64,000 nt of DNA, from the NCBI GenBank assembly GCA_026122225.1, contig JANEZZ010002761.1:1-64000 (forward strand). The letters are read 5' to 3'. The notes under the pieces were generated by a model, which was given only the letters and a program-made list of their open reading frames with translations, was not told where the DNA came from and did no database searches. Position 1 is the stretch's first letter. Each line of letters opens with the position of its first letter. Both the position numbers and the translations under genes were made by a program. Shown in pieces: positions 32,426-44,766 of this stretch. The stretch is from Heloderma charlesbogerti (lineage: Eukaryota; Chordata; Lepidosauria; Squamata; Helodermatidae).

Positions 32426-34460
32426 TAGACTCATAGAGTTGGAAGGGGTCTCAGATATCATCTAGTCCAACCCCCTGTTCAATAAAGGCTCTGCACTGCA
32501 GAGTGTAGCTACAGCACCTGAGTGTAGCTACAGATGGCTGTCTAGCTGCTTAAATATCTTCAGTGAAGGAGAACCCACCACTTCCTGAGGGAATCTGTTC
32601 CACTGCTGAAGAGCCCTCACTGTTCAGTCAAAAACTGCTTCTCTGCAATTTCCACCCATTGGTTCTAGTCCTGCCCTCTGGAGCAACAGAGAACAAGTCT
32701 GCTCCATCTTCTCAATGACAACCTTTCAGAAATTTGAAGACAGCTATCATCTCTCCCCTTAACCTCTTCTCCAGGCTAAACATACCAGCTCTTTCAACTA
32801 TTCCTAATAGGACTTGGTTTCCAGACCCCTCATGATCCTGGTTGCTCTTCTTGGGACACTCTCCAATTTGTCATTTGTCATCCAATTTGTCATCCAACCT
32901 AAATGTAGTATTGTCCAACCACATTTTACTGTCTTGTCAACAAGGATATCATGGGAAAGCTTATCAAATGCTCTGCTGAAATCAAGATATATTATGTCCA
33001 CAGCATTCCTACAATCTACTGAATTAGTAACTCTATTGATAAAGGAAATAAGGTTGGTCTAGCATGACTTATTTCTGACAATACCATGTTGACACCTAGT
33101 AATCAATGCATTATTTTCTAGATGCTCACAGACTGACTGCTTAATCATCTGTTCGGGAATTTTGCCCGCTATTGATATCAGGCTGACTGGATTTACCTTT
33201 ACCCCCTTCTTGAAAATGGGGACAGCATTTGCCCATCCCCAGTCTTCCAGCACCTCACCTGTTCTCCAGGAGTTCTCAAAGATTACAGACAGCAGCTCTG
33301 AAATGATGTCCACAAGCTCCTTTAGCACCTGGGGATGTAATTTATCCAGCCCTTGAGACTTGAACTCATTTAAAGTAATTCAGTGCTCTTTACCTATGTC
33401 CTTACTTATTCTGGGCTGCAAATCCCTCCATATATCATTTGTTCTACTTGTCAAATACAAGTAGAATACAACTCCCCTTGTGAGAGAAGAGTTAGGCAAA
33501 ATGGGAGTAGAGTAGCTCCGCCTTGTCTCCGTCACCTGTTAACAATTCACCCTCTTCCCTAAGTAGAGGATCGACCCCTTCCTTGATCTTTTTCTTGCCC
33601 CTAACATAGCCAAAGAAGCCCGCTTTGTTGTTTTCAGTAACCCTCACCAGCCTCAGCTCATTCTGGGCCTTTGCCTTCCTGACGCCATCCTTATAGGTTT
33701 GGGCAACGCTATTGTACTCCTCCTTGGTAATATGTCCCTTCTTCCATTTCCTATACATGACCCTTTTGTGTCTCTCAGCTCACCCCTCCACACAGGCTTC
33801 TTTAGATGTCCCGTTTTTCCTTCTCATGGGCACATTTTGTGATTGTGCCTTCACGGTTTCAATTTTCAGGCTCTCCCGCCCCTCTTGAACTCTCTTTCTC
33901 CTTCAGGATTTCTAGCCATGGGATTCTAACCCAACTTTTTCCTGAGCTTTTTGGAATTGGCTTTCCTGACGTCCAAGGTACATGTCCAATTAAGTTCAGT
34001 TTTCACAGCCCTCTTTATCATGAATTCCAAGATGACACAGTCACTTTCCCCTAAGGTTCCTGCCACTTTCACTTCATCTACCATTTCTTCCTTGTTGGTC
34101 AGGATTAAGGCCAGGACAGCAGATCCCCTTGCTTGTTCCATTTTCTGAGAGATGAAGTTGCCAGCAAGACAAGTCAAAACCTTATTGGAAGTTCCTTTTT
34201 TTTTTTTTTTGCAGAGTTAGATGTCTAGCAGATGTCAGGATAGTTGAAATGCCTCCATCTGTGGAAGTTCTATCATCTGTTCCAGGAAAGTACCATCCAT
34301 GTCTTCCGGCTGGCTGGGCAGTCTGTAGTAAATTGCCACAATATCACTCTTGTTTCTCCTTCCTTCTTTTTTTACCCACATACTTCCAAAAGGGCTTCCA
34401 TTCTCAGAGTCATGAATTTCCACACAGTTGTATACATTCCTTACATCTAACATTATTCCC
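32426..34460 (-). mobile_element. Old CR1 LINE, about 2 kb
   Basis: On the minus strand the copy reads from the endonuclease end to the 3' terminus. In order these are SDIVAIYYRLPSQPEDMDGTF, LILTNKEEMVDEVKVAGTLGESDCVILEF, YRKWKKGHITKEEYNSVAQT, then WRTGEVLEDWGWANAVPIFK, QHGIVRNKSC, YLDFSRAFDKLSHDIL and RRATRIMRGLETKSY. The 3' end is the usual TCCAACTCTATGAGTCTATT. Multiple frameshifts and stops show long decay. It is more complete at the 5' side than the other CR1 copies here. Confidence 0.9.
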
Positions 34461-35131
34461 CTCCCTTCCATTTTAAAAGCACAGTTTGTTTTCCCTCCAT
34501 CTAATTTTCCTCATCTTCTCTCCATTTGTCCCCCTTTCTTACCTTTCCGCTTCTCTCTGACCTCCTCACTCTCACTCTAGCCAAGGTTTAAATCCCCACA
34601 TCTCCAGTCTGGCTCTTCAACACCTCCAACCTCATTCCAGTGCTGTTCTATTCTGCTGGCTTCTAGATTGGCCACTAGGATTACCTGACACACGGTGACT
34701 TTGATTCTCAGCTAATGAGGCTCAGCACCAGTGTGTATCAGTCATCACCTTCAACAGAGCGTCAGAGCCCAACTGTAGGTGACATACTTGAAATGTCCAT
34801 CCCAGTGTTTGTTTGCCAGGAGGACATTTTGGATCAGCCAGCTAGGGTCCAATTTGCATGGCTCATTTAGTGTAGAGCAATAGCACATCAGAGTCATTCA
34901 TGACAGATGATGCTGTCACCAAACTGCAGCAAACCCGCAGCTTCCCTCTGGAAAAGGTGCGTTTTCGGAAAGTCCTTTTAGTGCATCTCTTTTCCTTAAA
35001 CGTGACTCCCGCACAGTTCCACTGCAGTGTGCCCCATCCCCCTGCATAAGCATGTAGGTGTGCCTATTTCTGCGACCTGGCAGTGACCTGGTCAAGGGGT
35101 GGGGCCACCCCTCCCCCCCTTCCATCTTTTT
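34461..35131. other. No recognised feature
   Basis: Pyrimidine-rich at first, then mixed sequence. No repeat or exon is assigned. Confidence 0.35.
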
Positions 35132-35411
35132 CCCATTCACAGTACTGAAGTATTGAAACAGTATTGTTTCAAGCATTCACAATAGTGCAGTAGCTGCTTT
35201 CTGGATTCACAGTATGTAGCCTCTTTTTCCCATTCATAAGAATGCAGTAGTGCTGTTTCAGGCATTCACAATAGCACAGTAGCTGCTTTACCCATTCACC
35301 ATATGCAGCCTGTATTTCCCATTCAGAATATTGCAGTTGCACTGCTTCAGGCTTTCACAATAGTGTGTAGTTGCTTTCCCCATTCACAGTATGTAGCCTG
35401 TTTTTGGGTTT

Positions 35412-36470
35412 TTTTCATTTCTATACCGCCCAATAGCCGAAGCTCTCTGGGCGGTTCACAAAAATTAAAAATAAATGGCACACAATAAAACAATTTAAAA
35501 TATATAGAACATTAAAACCACAATATAACAATACAACCAGAATAAAACATAGCAGCAGTGCAGGAATTTAAAATACAGATTTAAAACAGCAAAGCTAAAA
35601 GTCTAGAAAGCTAAAATGCTAAAATGCCTGGGAAAATAAAAAGGTCTTCACCTAGCGCCAAAAGGAATACAATGTAGGTGTCAGGCGAACCTCACTAGGG
35701 AGCTCATTCCACAGCCGGGGTGCCACAGCAGAAAAAGCCCTCCTCCTAGTAGCCACCCACCTCACTTCCTTTGGCAGGGGCTCACGCAGAAGGGCCGCTG
35801 ATGATGATCTTAAGGTCCGGGCAGGCACATATGGGAGGAGGCGATCCTTCAGGTAACCTGGCCCCAAGCTGTTCAGGGCTTTGAATATTAACACCAGCAC
35901 TTTGAATCGGACCCGGAAATGGACTGGCAGCCAGTGCAGCTGGAAAAGTACTGGCGTAATATGAGCTCGCAGGCCAGTCCCTGTTAACAATCTTGCTGCC
36001 CTATTTTGGACCAGCTGAAGTTTCCGGACCGTTTTCAAAGGCAGCCCCACGTATAATGCATTGCAGTAATCCAGACGAGAAGTTATCAGAGCATGGATAA
36101 CCGTAGCTAGGCTATCTCTGTCCAGATAAGGGCGTAGTTGGTATACCAGCCTAAGCTGATAAAAAGTGCTCCGTGCCACTGAGTTCACCTGTGCCTCAAG
36201 TGACAGTTCTGGATCCAAGAGCAGCCCCAAACTACAAACCTGATCCTTTAGGGGGAGTGCAACCCCCTCCAGAACAGGTTGAATATCACCTAGCCGGGCA
36301 GACGAACCACCCACTAACAGTACCTCCGTCTTGTCTGGATTGAGTTTCAGTTTATTAGCCCTCATCCAGTCCATTACCGTGCCCAGGCACTGATTCAGAA
36401 CAGCCACTGCCTCACCTGGTTTTGATGAAAAAGACCACCCACTAACAGTACCTCCGTCTTGTCTGGAGGT
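35412..36470 (-). mobile_element. L2 LINE, 5'-truncated, inside a minisatellite
   Basis: Same subfamily as 14451-18413: on the minus strand it ends with GAGAGCTTCGGCTATTGGGC, then GGTATAGAAATG. The 5' end (36434-36466) is a direct copy of an internal 33-base segment found at about 36308-36340. This suggests a template jump when the 5' end was made. Confidence 0.93.
35652..36470 (-). pseudogene. L2 reverse transcriptase C-terminal fragment
   Basis: Open across the RT thumb and C-terminal domain, with SKPGEAVAVLNQCLGTVMDW, RANKLKLNPDKTEVLLVGGS and LDYCNALYVGLPLKTVRKLQ and the normal end TLYSFWR. It lacks the palm motifs (no YADD), because the copy is 5'-truncated. Codons are hardly damaged, suggesting a young insertion. 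Confidence 0.9.
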
Positions 36471-36620
36471 ACTTCGTTTTTTTTTCCAGTCATAATAGCA
36501 CAGTAGCACTGTTTCAAGCATTCGCAATAGCACAGTAGCTGCTTTACCTATTCACAGCATGTAGCTTGTTCTTCCCATTCATAATAGCACAGTAGGAATG
36601 CTTCAAGTATTCATGATATC

Positions 36621-37920
36621 CTAATGGTGGATGAGAGGGGAGAGGTGTAGGGTAAACTACAGGGGCTTGATTCAGCGCTTCCATTAAACCTTCCTGAACA
36701 GGGAAGCATGGACAGGGGCAGGGAACAAGCCTATCTCATTCGCTGAGCAGCACCTATGAGGTTGATGACATTCAGTTCTACTCCTTGGACTCTTCCCACC
36801 CAATCCCGAAGTTTCAAGTGCTGTGTGACCCAGGAAAGCGGGTTTCGGGGTGGTGTATACGCTGCTTTTCTTGCATCGTGTGCCGCTGATGGACCAGAGC
36901 AATTTCATGAAAATCCAGATATAACCAGAAAGCGTTTCTCATTCCATTTATATGTAGACAGAACTAGGACTAGGACTCCACAAATGATATTCTGTGGAAA
37001 ATAATGTCTTAACATGGAGACAGAAGTTACTCATAATTTACTCTAGTTCAATCAATGATTCTGCAGTCAGTGGTGAAGGTAAACAGTATCTCTTCCAGCC
37101 CTTTGACCTGCAAATATCTAATGCCTTGAACACCATGCACTGGTAGGAATGTTCAATTTTCCCAATCTCAGCTATTCTACCTCTGGAAAATGCATACAAA
37201 CATCTTTTTTGGAATACTTCCAAAATATTCTGCTATCATGATATGGAGCATAATACCACTAAAGTTTTAAATCCCACTGACTTCAACAGGAGAGAGTTAC
37301 AGTGCTTCTCTCCTATTGACATCAATGGTGCTTAGAAGTGCCTAGCTTTGGATGGATTGTGCCCTTTGATTAGTTCTCAAGGAAGGAAAACACAGTTTGC
37401 TTTGTTTGAAGGAAGCAAAATTTCTTCCAAGAATTAATCTGGAACACATGGTACAGTATACAATTATGCAGAAATACCTCTATAGATTTTATTTGTGCTT
37501 GGCAAAGATTATTACCAGGTGTTTTTAATCAAATCTGCAACACTAAGTCTGAGATACTAATATCGCCAAAGCTTCCAGCTCACTATTCTATGATAAAACA
37601 ATTTGAATTTCTCATGAATCAGTAATGTTTTACTTTTTTTTTTAATTTACAGGGACAATTTCAGCCCCAGAGATGCTAACATAATTTCCAAAATGCAGAG
37701 AGAATTTCAAAAGATGTCCAAGTAACATATTAAAATAAATATATTTTTCAGAAGAGCTTCTTAATTTTATGCTTCTTAATTTTAGAGGTAATGGATAGCA
37801 GAATTGTTAATGTCAGACAGAGGATAAGGAATGCCTGGAATGAACAGAGAATTTAAATTATACACCAGGTGTTCTGAGGACAAAGACTACCATACAAGGG
37901 GAAGAATAAGGCAGCCACCC
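36621..37920. other. No recognised gene
   Basis: Anonymous DNA, including an A/T-rich section at 37400-37850. No element identified. Confidence 0.4.
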
Positions 37921-38757
37921 AAGGCCCCATCTACACCTGGCTTTTACTCAGGGGCAGGTGCGAGTTGAGGTCCCTCATGATAGATGACACAGTACTGACT
38001 TCACAGCCATCCATGGTTTTCGCCCAGAAAATGCGGAGTTCCAAGGAGTTATTTTCTTGCGATGTTTTTCATTGGCTATGGGTTTCCCTGCACTTGTGAG
38101 CCATCTCTCCCTTCCCCAAACCAACTTCACATTTTGCAGTCGGTGCACTGTAGGCGTGCATAGCGCCTGTGTCACTCTGTGATGCCCCTTTACTCCTCCC
38201 ATCCCTTTGCAGCTGCGCAGTTACAGAGGCACAGAGGGATGTTTTCATCTATTTAATCACACTTTCGCACAAATTTGCAGCTTCGTGTCTTCGCAACAGT
38301 TGTTCTGGACTCAGTACCCAAGGACCGGGGGGGGGGGTCTTGCGGAAGGACCAACATCGCTCCAGCCACCATTTCGGAGCAATGGTTAGGCATGTAGTGC
38401 TCACGCTTGTGAGTACGAACCATCATGAGAGTCTAAGGCTGGGGAACTGACAAACTGATGGTGCGGAAATGAAGGAGCACAAAACACCCATTTACCTAAA
38501 AAGGGATGGAAAGACACAGCAGAGCCCCTCAAATACAAAACAGCCACTGAAGTCTCGTGCCCCCACACTCATGGGACTGCACAGCTGCGCATTTCAGTAT
38601 AATAGCAAAGGAAAAAGGAAAAAAGGGCACAGCGAGTCTGTTAAGGAAGCGTGCAGTACACTGTGAGTATATCACAGGGCTTGCTGATTCGAAGCTGCAT
38701 TGCTGTGCAGTTGCAACGGGGTGGGGGATCAAAGTGGTGCCATATAGGTGGGGCCCA
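37921..38757. mobile_element. Non-autonomous DNA element, family C (copy 2)
   Basis: Left end AAGGCCCCATCTACACC; right end CATATAGGTGGGGCCC, an imperfect inverted match. The left 15 bases are the exact complement of the right end of the element at 20730-22206. The interior has no reading frame with known motifs. No clean TSD could be fixed. Confidence 0.45.
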
Positions 38758-39061
38758 AGCCACATATTAAGGGCAGCAAACTGTCAGTTACTTAACTTAT
38801 TATTATATATTTTGCTATGTGAGGAAAACACCACTTATTTTTTCTGCCTTATGCCAAAATGATTTGAGCTGGTCTTGTCAAACAATACATGGTTTTGTCC
38901 CTGTTTGGCACTGGCATTCCCCGCATATTCCTGATGCTGATTTCCACTACTCAAAACAGGGAGTGTACATATGCCCCAAACAGATGAAAATTGGTCAGTG
39001 TACCAAACAAAGCCTAGTAAAATTGATTATGAACTTTTTAGCTCTACCATTTTCTCTTTAG

Positions 39062-40291
39062 TGTCAGGTTTCCTGATCCCCGCAGCGCACTTGCTCAGGA
39101 CACCCAAATCAGTGATATTTCTTTATTGCAGGGAATCCCACGGCAAAAGCTTAATGATTACACTCTTCAGAAATCATATAGCTGGTCAGTAGCTATCAGC
39201 TTTATGTAATTCCAGAACAGCCCAAAGCTAAACACTACTACCATGACTGAGATCCTCCACATGGTTTCTCTGTTGCCATCTCCACGGTTCTGAACACAAG
39301 GGAAGGGACTCTGGACTCTTAGGGACCTAACCCAGACAATCTTTTCACAGGGCTCCAACCCCGGATATGGAAAGGGAATGATTCCTGAAATGAACCCATC
39401 AGGCAATCGGGGGATAACTTCTTGAAAGGCCTAAACAACCCATACCCATAGAGAGTTCAACTTTGAATATTTTGTTGATAACTCTAGACTACATGGTCAA
39501 GGCCCATCAAGATCAAGGGAAGGGCATAACCACACATGCAAGGGGTTCCAGGCCACTGCTTTCACATTGGCAACTCGACATTGCATGAGTTCTGGCAGAG
39601 GGAAGTCCAAAAGTCATAGATCAAACCCAGCCTGCCATACACTGAGCTGACTACAAACACGGACACATAGTCCACAGCAACAAGAGTTCAAGTCTATGAA
39701 AAGCCTCACAGTACTTTTCATGGCAAGTCCTTAACAATACAAAGTTCCAGTCCATGTGCAGAGTGCCTCCAAAAGCCCAAACAAGGATGGATCCAAAACA
39801 GAGAAGGCTTTGGGCAATGAAGATGAGATGTTCCTAGCAAAAGCTCTTCGTCTTTGCATCAGCTTAAAAGGGAAGGCGTGACTGAGGGACACCCCTTCCA
39901 GATCCCTTGACAGACTTTAGCCTTTCAGGAAGGCCCCTGTCTAAACAGGATGGCGCTGCTCAGCCCTCCAGCAGTGACGCCACAACCTGGGCAACCCTTC
40001 TGCAAAGCCTACCCCACCTCTGCCAGGTTCTCACGGACAGCTTCCAGCCTCCCTGCCTGCCAAGGCCAGACCAGCAGGTGGTTGGGTAGTTGGGTAACTC
40101 CCCCTGGAGTTGGGTGACAGGTAGTTGGGTGACTCCCCCTGGCTCTGCTCTGAGAATACTGACAGAGATAAGCTCACACAGACTCTGACATTCCAGCAAC
40201 TGAATAGGCCCAAGCCCTTCCAGGCTACTTCTAATCAAATCCTGACTATAACCTACAAGGCCCACTGCAGTACTGAAGCTGGGCCCTGACA
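39062..40291 (-). mobile_element. Solo LTR 2 (1230 bp)
   Basis: On the minus strand it starts TGTCAGGGCCCAG and ends AAACCTGACA, flanked by a perfect 5-bp TSD, TTTAG (39057-39061 and 40292-40296). A minus-strand AATAAA at about 39127-39122 precedes the end by about 60 bases. It shares the terminal TGTCAGG/CCTGACA and a GTGTCCTGAG word after the poly-A signal with solo LTR 1, so the two are probably related families of different length. No internal coding region remains. Confidence 0.85.
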
Positions 40292-40393
40292 TTTAGGCTG
40301 TTCGGAAAACCACAAGGAATATGGAATTCTCAGAAATCGCAAATGCTCTGTCTAGTCTTAACAATTAAGTTCCTGTCTTGTCTTAACAATTAA

Positions 40394-40442
40394 GTGTGTG
40401 TGTGTGTATATATATATATATACATGCATGCATGTGTGTGTA
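40394..40442. repeat. (GT)n(TA)n microsatellite
   Basis: A GT run followed by a TA run and CATGCATG/GTGTGTG. Confidence 0.9.
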
Positions 40443-40829
40443 AGTGCTAAATTTTCCAAACAGTATCATCTATCCATAGACTACAAGTCTCTGGGAGCCC
40501 CATAACATGGCTCTTAAAGCATCACATTAAATTATCTTTTGTTTATATATTTTTGTAAGATTGGCCGGGGGTGGGGGTTTTTTTTGTGTATTAATAGTAG
40601 GAGGCTGATCTTCTCTAGCTATGCAAAATGTGTGACTGCTGTTTATCAGCTTGAATCCATGGGATATAGAAGTCTACAAATAAAAAGACAGGAATTCAGT
40701 GTATGTTTGCCACAAAGAGTAGTTCACACAAAGTATTTCCATATGGTTAGGATTACATTTCAACAACATGCAACAGTAGCAGTCACTGAATAGCAGCCAC
40801 TGAAACAGCATTTTAAAAAATGTTAAATA

Positions 40830-41950
40830 TTTATATATTACTGTTCATCCAAAAATGCCACAGGTGTTTACAAACTAAAGAAAGCTACTAGCAAAGCCAA
40901 CAATAAAATTATACAAAACAATTATTAGAAAACTCAGACAATTGAACAACAAAGTAGCAGTGCAATCCAAAAACAGCAGCAGTGCTTTCCATGCCAAGAT
41001 CTCAATTAGCAATTTACAAAGGTTCTTTTAAAAACATTTTCGGAAAGACAGCATGTAGGAAAATATATAAATATGCCTTGGAAGAGAGTTCTAGTGCATT
41101 GGGGCTGCTACTGAGAAGGTTCAGCATCTAGTGGAGGCCAACTGAGCTTCTGTGTAAGGCGGTTTTCAAGCAGGAACTCATAAAAAAAACTCAGGTACCA
41201 GCAGGTTCATATGGGAGAAGACATTCTCTGAGATAATCAGGGCCAATACTGAATAGGACTTGAAAAAGGCAAGAGTCAACACTTTGAATTGGGCCTAGAA
41301 ACAAACAGGCAGCCACTGTAGATCCTTCAAAATAGGTGGCTCATTATAAAAATTGTCCACATATGTTAATGTGTACTTTTCAAAAGCTGAAGTTTCCAAA
41401 TAGTCTTCCAAGTCAGCCTCCCATAGACCACATTATAGTAGTCTAATGTATAAACCACCAAAATAGGAATGGCAGTGGCCAAGCCTCTATCTGCCAGCAG
41501 TGGACATAACTAATGTATCAGTCAAAATTTATATAAGGCACTCTGGGCCACAATATTTCACCTTCAGAAACCTCACAGGATAGTTCCCACAGGGTGGAAT
41601 GAGTCTCTCAGCAGCACCTTCTGGAAACTACGCTCCAAGAAGGAGCAGACTTACCACAAAGCAATGCTCCCGCACAGGCCCCAAACCTGCAGGGTGGTCC
41701 GTAAGGATAACACGGTTGATGATATCAAAACTTTAGGAAAATCAACAGGGTTTCCCTCCCCTGTTTTTCTCCCAGTGAAGATCATCCACCAGGGTTATCA
41801 AGGAAGTCTTGGTCCCAAACCAGACTTGAAAGAATGAAATGGATCTTGGAAGGGGGTGGATGTCCCCCCCCCAATCTCTCTATGGGATGGATGTCATCAG
41901 CTATCATCCTCACATCATCCAGTCCCTCGCTGAAGCACCAGCTGGAGCTT
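40830..41950 (-). mobile_element. Old degraded L2 LINE
   Basis: In minus orientation the sequence retains the layout of the L2 C-terminal region. TTTGAATTGGGCCTAGAAAC, then GGCAGCCACTG and AAGCTGAAGTTTCCAAATAG, CACATTATAGTAGTCTAA all match the complementary strand of the younger L2 copies. No long frame survives. The 5' boundary is approximate. Confidence 0.7.
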
Positions 41951-43186
41951 TGGTTAGGGCCCTGGCTTTGCTGTGCATAGGCTTTCTCTGACCAAGGTGC
42001 TGCTGCACCAACTGAGCTTCTCTCACATAATTTTTTTAAGGAGCTGCTATATAGTTTAATAAGCGCTCAAATGATACTTTCAATTGTGATACTTTGATTG
42101 TATTTTGAATTCCCCAGATCACAGAGATGTGATATTTTTGTGTTCTCAGTTATTTGACATTTTCCTAGGAGCAACATACCCAGAAGCTCTTTTGCTATTA
42201 TAGATATAAATAGTAAGTAGATACACAATTCAGTCAGCGACTGATTTTGAGAAATCTGTAAGAGATGTATAAATGCCATTAAAAGCGTGAGATTTATATA
42301 CCCCTTTTTTATATTCTGAAGCACAGAACTACTATCATTTATTGTATTATAAGTCCACATCTGTTAATACATTACAAAGCAATAATTTTTAAAATGATAT
42401 AACCTCCAAATATTTTCTTGTTTTCCAGTTAATGATATTAACTATTCAACTATTGATAGTTGAAGTTCATTCATCTTGGTGTTCATTTTGTAACCAGACA
42501 AGAGAGGTGACATTTAAAAGCTCCTTTTTCATGAAGATGATTTATTTTTAATGCGAATGAAGTCTCGTTTTATGTTCTGATAGGAAACTATTCTTCATCT
42601 TAAAGAACAAAGCACTTTTTGTATTAGGTTCTTTAATGACATTCAACAACTGAGCTCAGTCTGGGAACATGAGTCCCAAAATAAATTCCTAAAAATATCA
42701 AAGAATAATCTTCTGCTAATAAAAATTAACAAGAGTAGAATTTTACTATTTCAGTTTGTTATTTCAGTACATGTATTAATCATTCATGGAGCCACATAAG
42801 AATACCTTAATGCTGGTTTCCACAACCCTGGGCTCTTTATGATCAGCTGTTTGAGCCAAACCATTACGAATGCCTGCAAGCAGTTATTTCTTCAGAAAAC
42901 ACCCAGGTCTTGATTTGGCAATGTGTGCCTATACACTTTATCATACCAATGCAAAAGCACAGTTGCCAGTGGCGTGGTAAAATGTGAGTACATAAAGAAA
43001 AATCAATACTGGAGTGTGAAGCATGATTCAGCTCAACTGATGTTGATTCAGCTCAACTGGTTCTAAGTGTGTGTGAATCATCATTGCTCTAAAAGTGAAC
43101 TTGTGTGGTTGTCTATCAGTTTGGAAGCAAAATGGGGTCACCCAAGTGGTGTGATGTAAGTTTGCTATTATAGGGAATGTATGAGT
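41951..43186. other. No recognised gene
   Basis: Anonymous A/T-rich DNA without supported features. Confidence 0.4.
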
Positions 43187-43525
43187 AGTATCCAGCAGGG
43201 GCCTCGCATGCACAGCTAGCCCCACTGGCCCTTGGTCTGTGCGCGCTCAGCCCCACCAACCCCAGCTGAGTGCGCAGCCCCTATGACATGCAGCCACAAG
43301 ATAGCACTTCCGGGGGCAAGCGCCGACACAAGCAAAAGCACTTGTTTCTGGAAGGGGCAGGTCGTACCCCTTCCAGAAACGAGCGTTTCTGCTTGTGTCA
43401 ATGCTTGCTCCCAGAAGTGCTACATTGTGGCCATGCGTGGACCTGGGCGGGCAGGGCTCGGCAGGTGCAGACCAGGGCTGGCGTGGCTGGCCACGCGTGC
43501 ATGGCCCCTATGGGATACACCCTAT
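43187..43525. repeat. Fold-back element, family A (copy 2)
   Basis: The ends GTATCCAGCAGGGGCC and GGCCCCTATGGGATAC are inverted. The central arms (GACACAAGCAAAAGCACTTG + TTTCTGGAAGGGG against CCCCTTCCAGAAACGAGCGT + TTCTGCTTGTGTC) fold near 43374. The core is shared with 5735-6045. GC-rich, no coding capacity. Confidence 0.75.
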
Positions 43526-43916
43526 ATGTCTAAGAAGAGAGCATTATGTTGTATAGAAAATTTTGGCAAATGAATTTGATCCTCTGAAGTATCTAACTAA
43601 GGGATTATTTGCATAATAAATTGGTAAATATAACAATGATCTGACATAATAAAGAAACTAGGAAATAAAACTATGATATTCTGAGCCAGTTCTGGTCTGG
43701 GAAGACTTTAAGTCTTATGTTAGAGATATGTTTATTTCTACAAATTATTATCATAAGAAAAACAAGATAAAAGGAAAGGAAGCAGCAACAAAAAGAAAAC
43801 AAGAATCCTGTAGTAAAACCAACAACAACAGCAAGAACAGCAGCAGTTAGACACAGCAGTGGGCAAAGCAAAACTTACAGATGTCCAAAATATTGCCAGA
43901 GATATGTTATATTCTA

Positions 43917-44045
43917 AGACAGCCTTCCCCAAACTGATGTTTTGAACCACAACTCCTATCATCCGTGACCATTGGCCATGCTGGCTGGGGCTTGTGAGAG
44001 TTGTTATTAAAAACATCTGGAGGGCATCAGGTTGGAGAAGACTGT
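43917..44045. repeat. Palindromic interspersed repeat, copy 4
   Basis: CAGCCTTCCCCAAACTGATG at the left and CATCTGGAGGGCATCAGGTT followed by GGAGAAGACTG at the right; CATGCTGGCTGGGG lies between. It is the most complete copy of the family at 2862, 3198 and 23118. Confidence 0.8.
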
Positions 44046-44758
44046 TCTAAATAATATAGAAATAAGCAAAGTAAATATCTAGCAAGAATGCTTGTGGGAG
44101 AGACTACAAAGACATCAGTTCTGACTATATAAACTGTTATGGAAATAAGAGGAGTAGAGCTGGCAAAAACAACAAAATCTCCCCTGAGACGAAAAGGTAT
44201 TGCTCCATTCACCTGCAGCTACTTTAGGATTATAAGACCAGGGTGAGTCTTCCCTGTCTCTTGAGCAGTTTGGAACGGAAGAAATATTAGTAAGACTTTT
44301 TAAGATATATATATGCATAATTGGTGAAAACGTTTTGCAGAAGAAAGTGACAATAAGGCTACAAAGATTTTAAGTTAAAGGAATGGGTTGGTTTAATAGC
44401 CAAGGGAGTCAATTGTAAAGGAAGTTTGTTGTGATCCTGCATTTAAAACAGAAGCAGAAAGCCCCATTTTTGCCTGGTGTAGAGATGCTCCCTGTCTGCC
44501 ATGTCCCATATGTACAGTGAAGGCAGAAGCATTTAATTTGTGCAGGTCCTTGGCAAGAGTGGGTGGAATATCCTCTGTTGTTGTAAGTAATCTTTATTTA
44601 TATGACCACAGAGGGCATTCCATACTGTTTGGGATGTAGAAAAACAGTATCAACCTCAGGTGGGTTACCAGGGACCTGGAGATTAGGGAGCAATTACTCT
44701 TTGAAAAACTTGACTCCCAAAGGCAGCGTCTGCCGATGAGTCTCTATTTTGTAATGCC
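44046..44758. other. No recognised feature
   Basis: Anonymous DNA; no repeat assigned. Confidence 0.4.
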
Positions 44759-44766
44759 CAGAAAAG

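Larger units (their letters stand above)
35132..36620. repeat. Minisatellite (unit about 85-97 bp) split by an L2
   Basis: Units begin CCCATTCA and contain GCACAGTAGCTGCTTTACCC, TATGTAGCCTG and a GTTTCAAGCATTC block. Starts are at 35132, 35229 and 35318 on the left. After the L2 insertion (35412-36470) the array resumes at about 36487 and 36573. The two halves clearly form one array. Confidence 0.85.
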
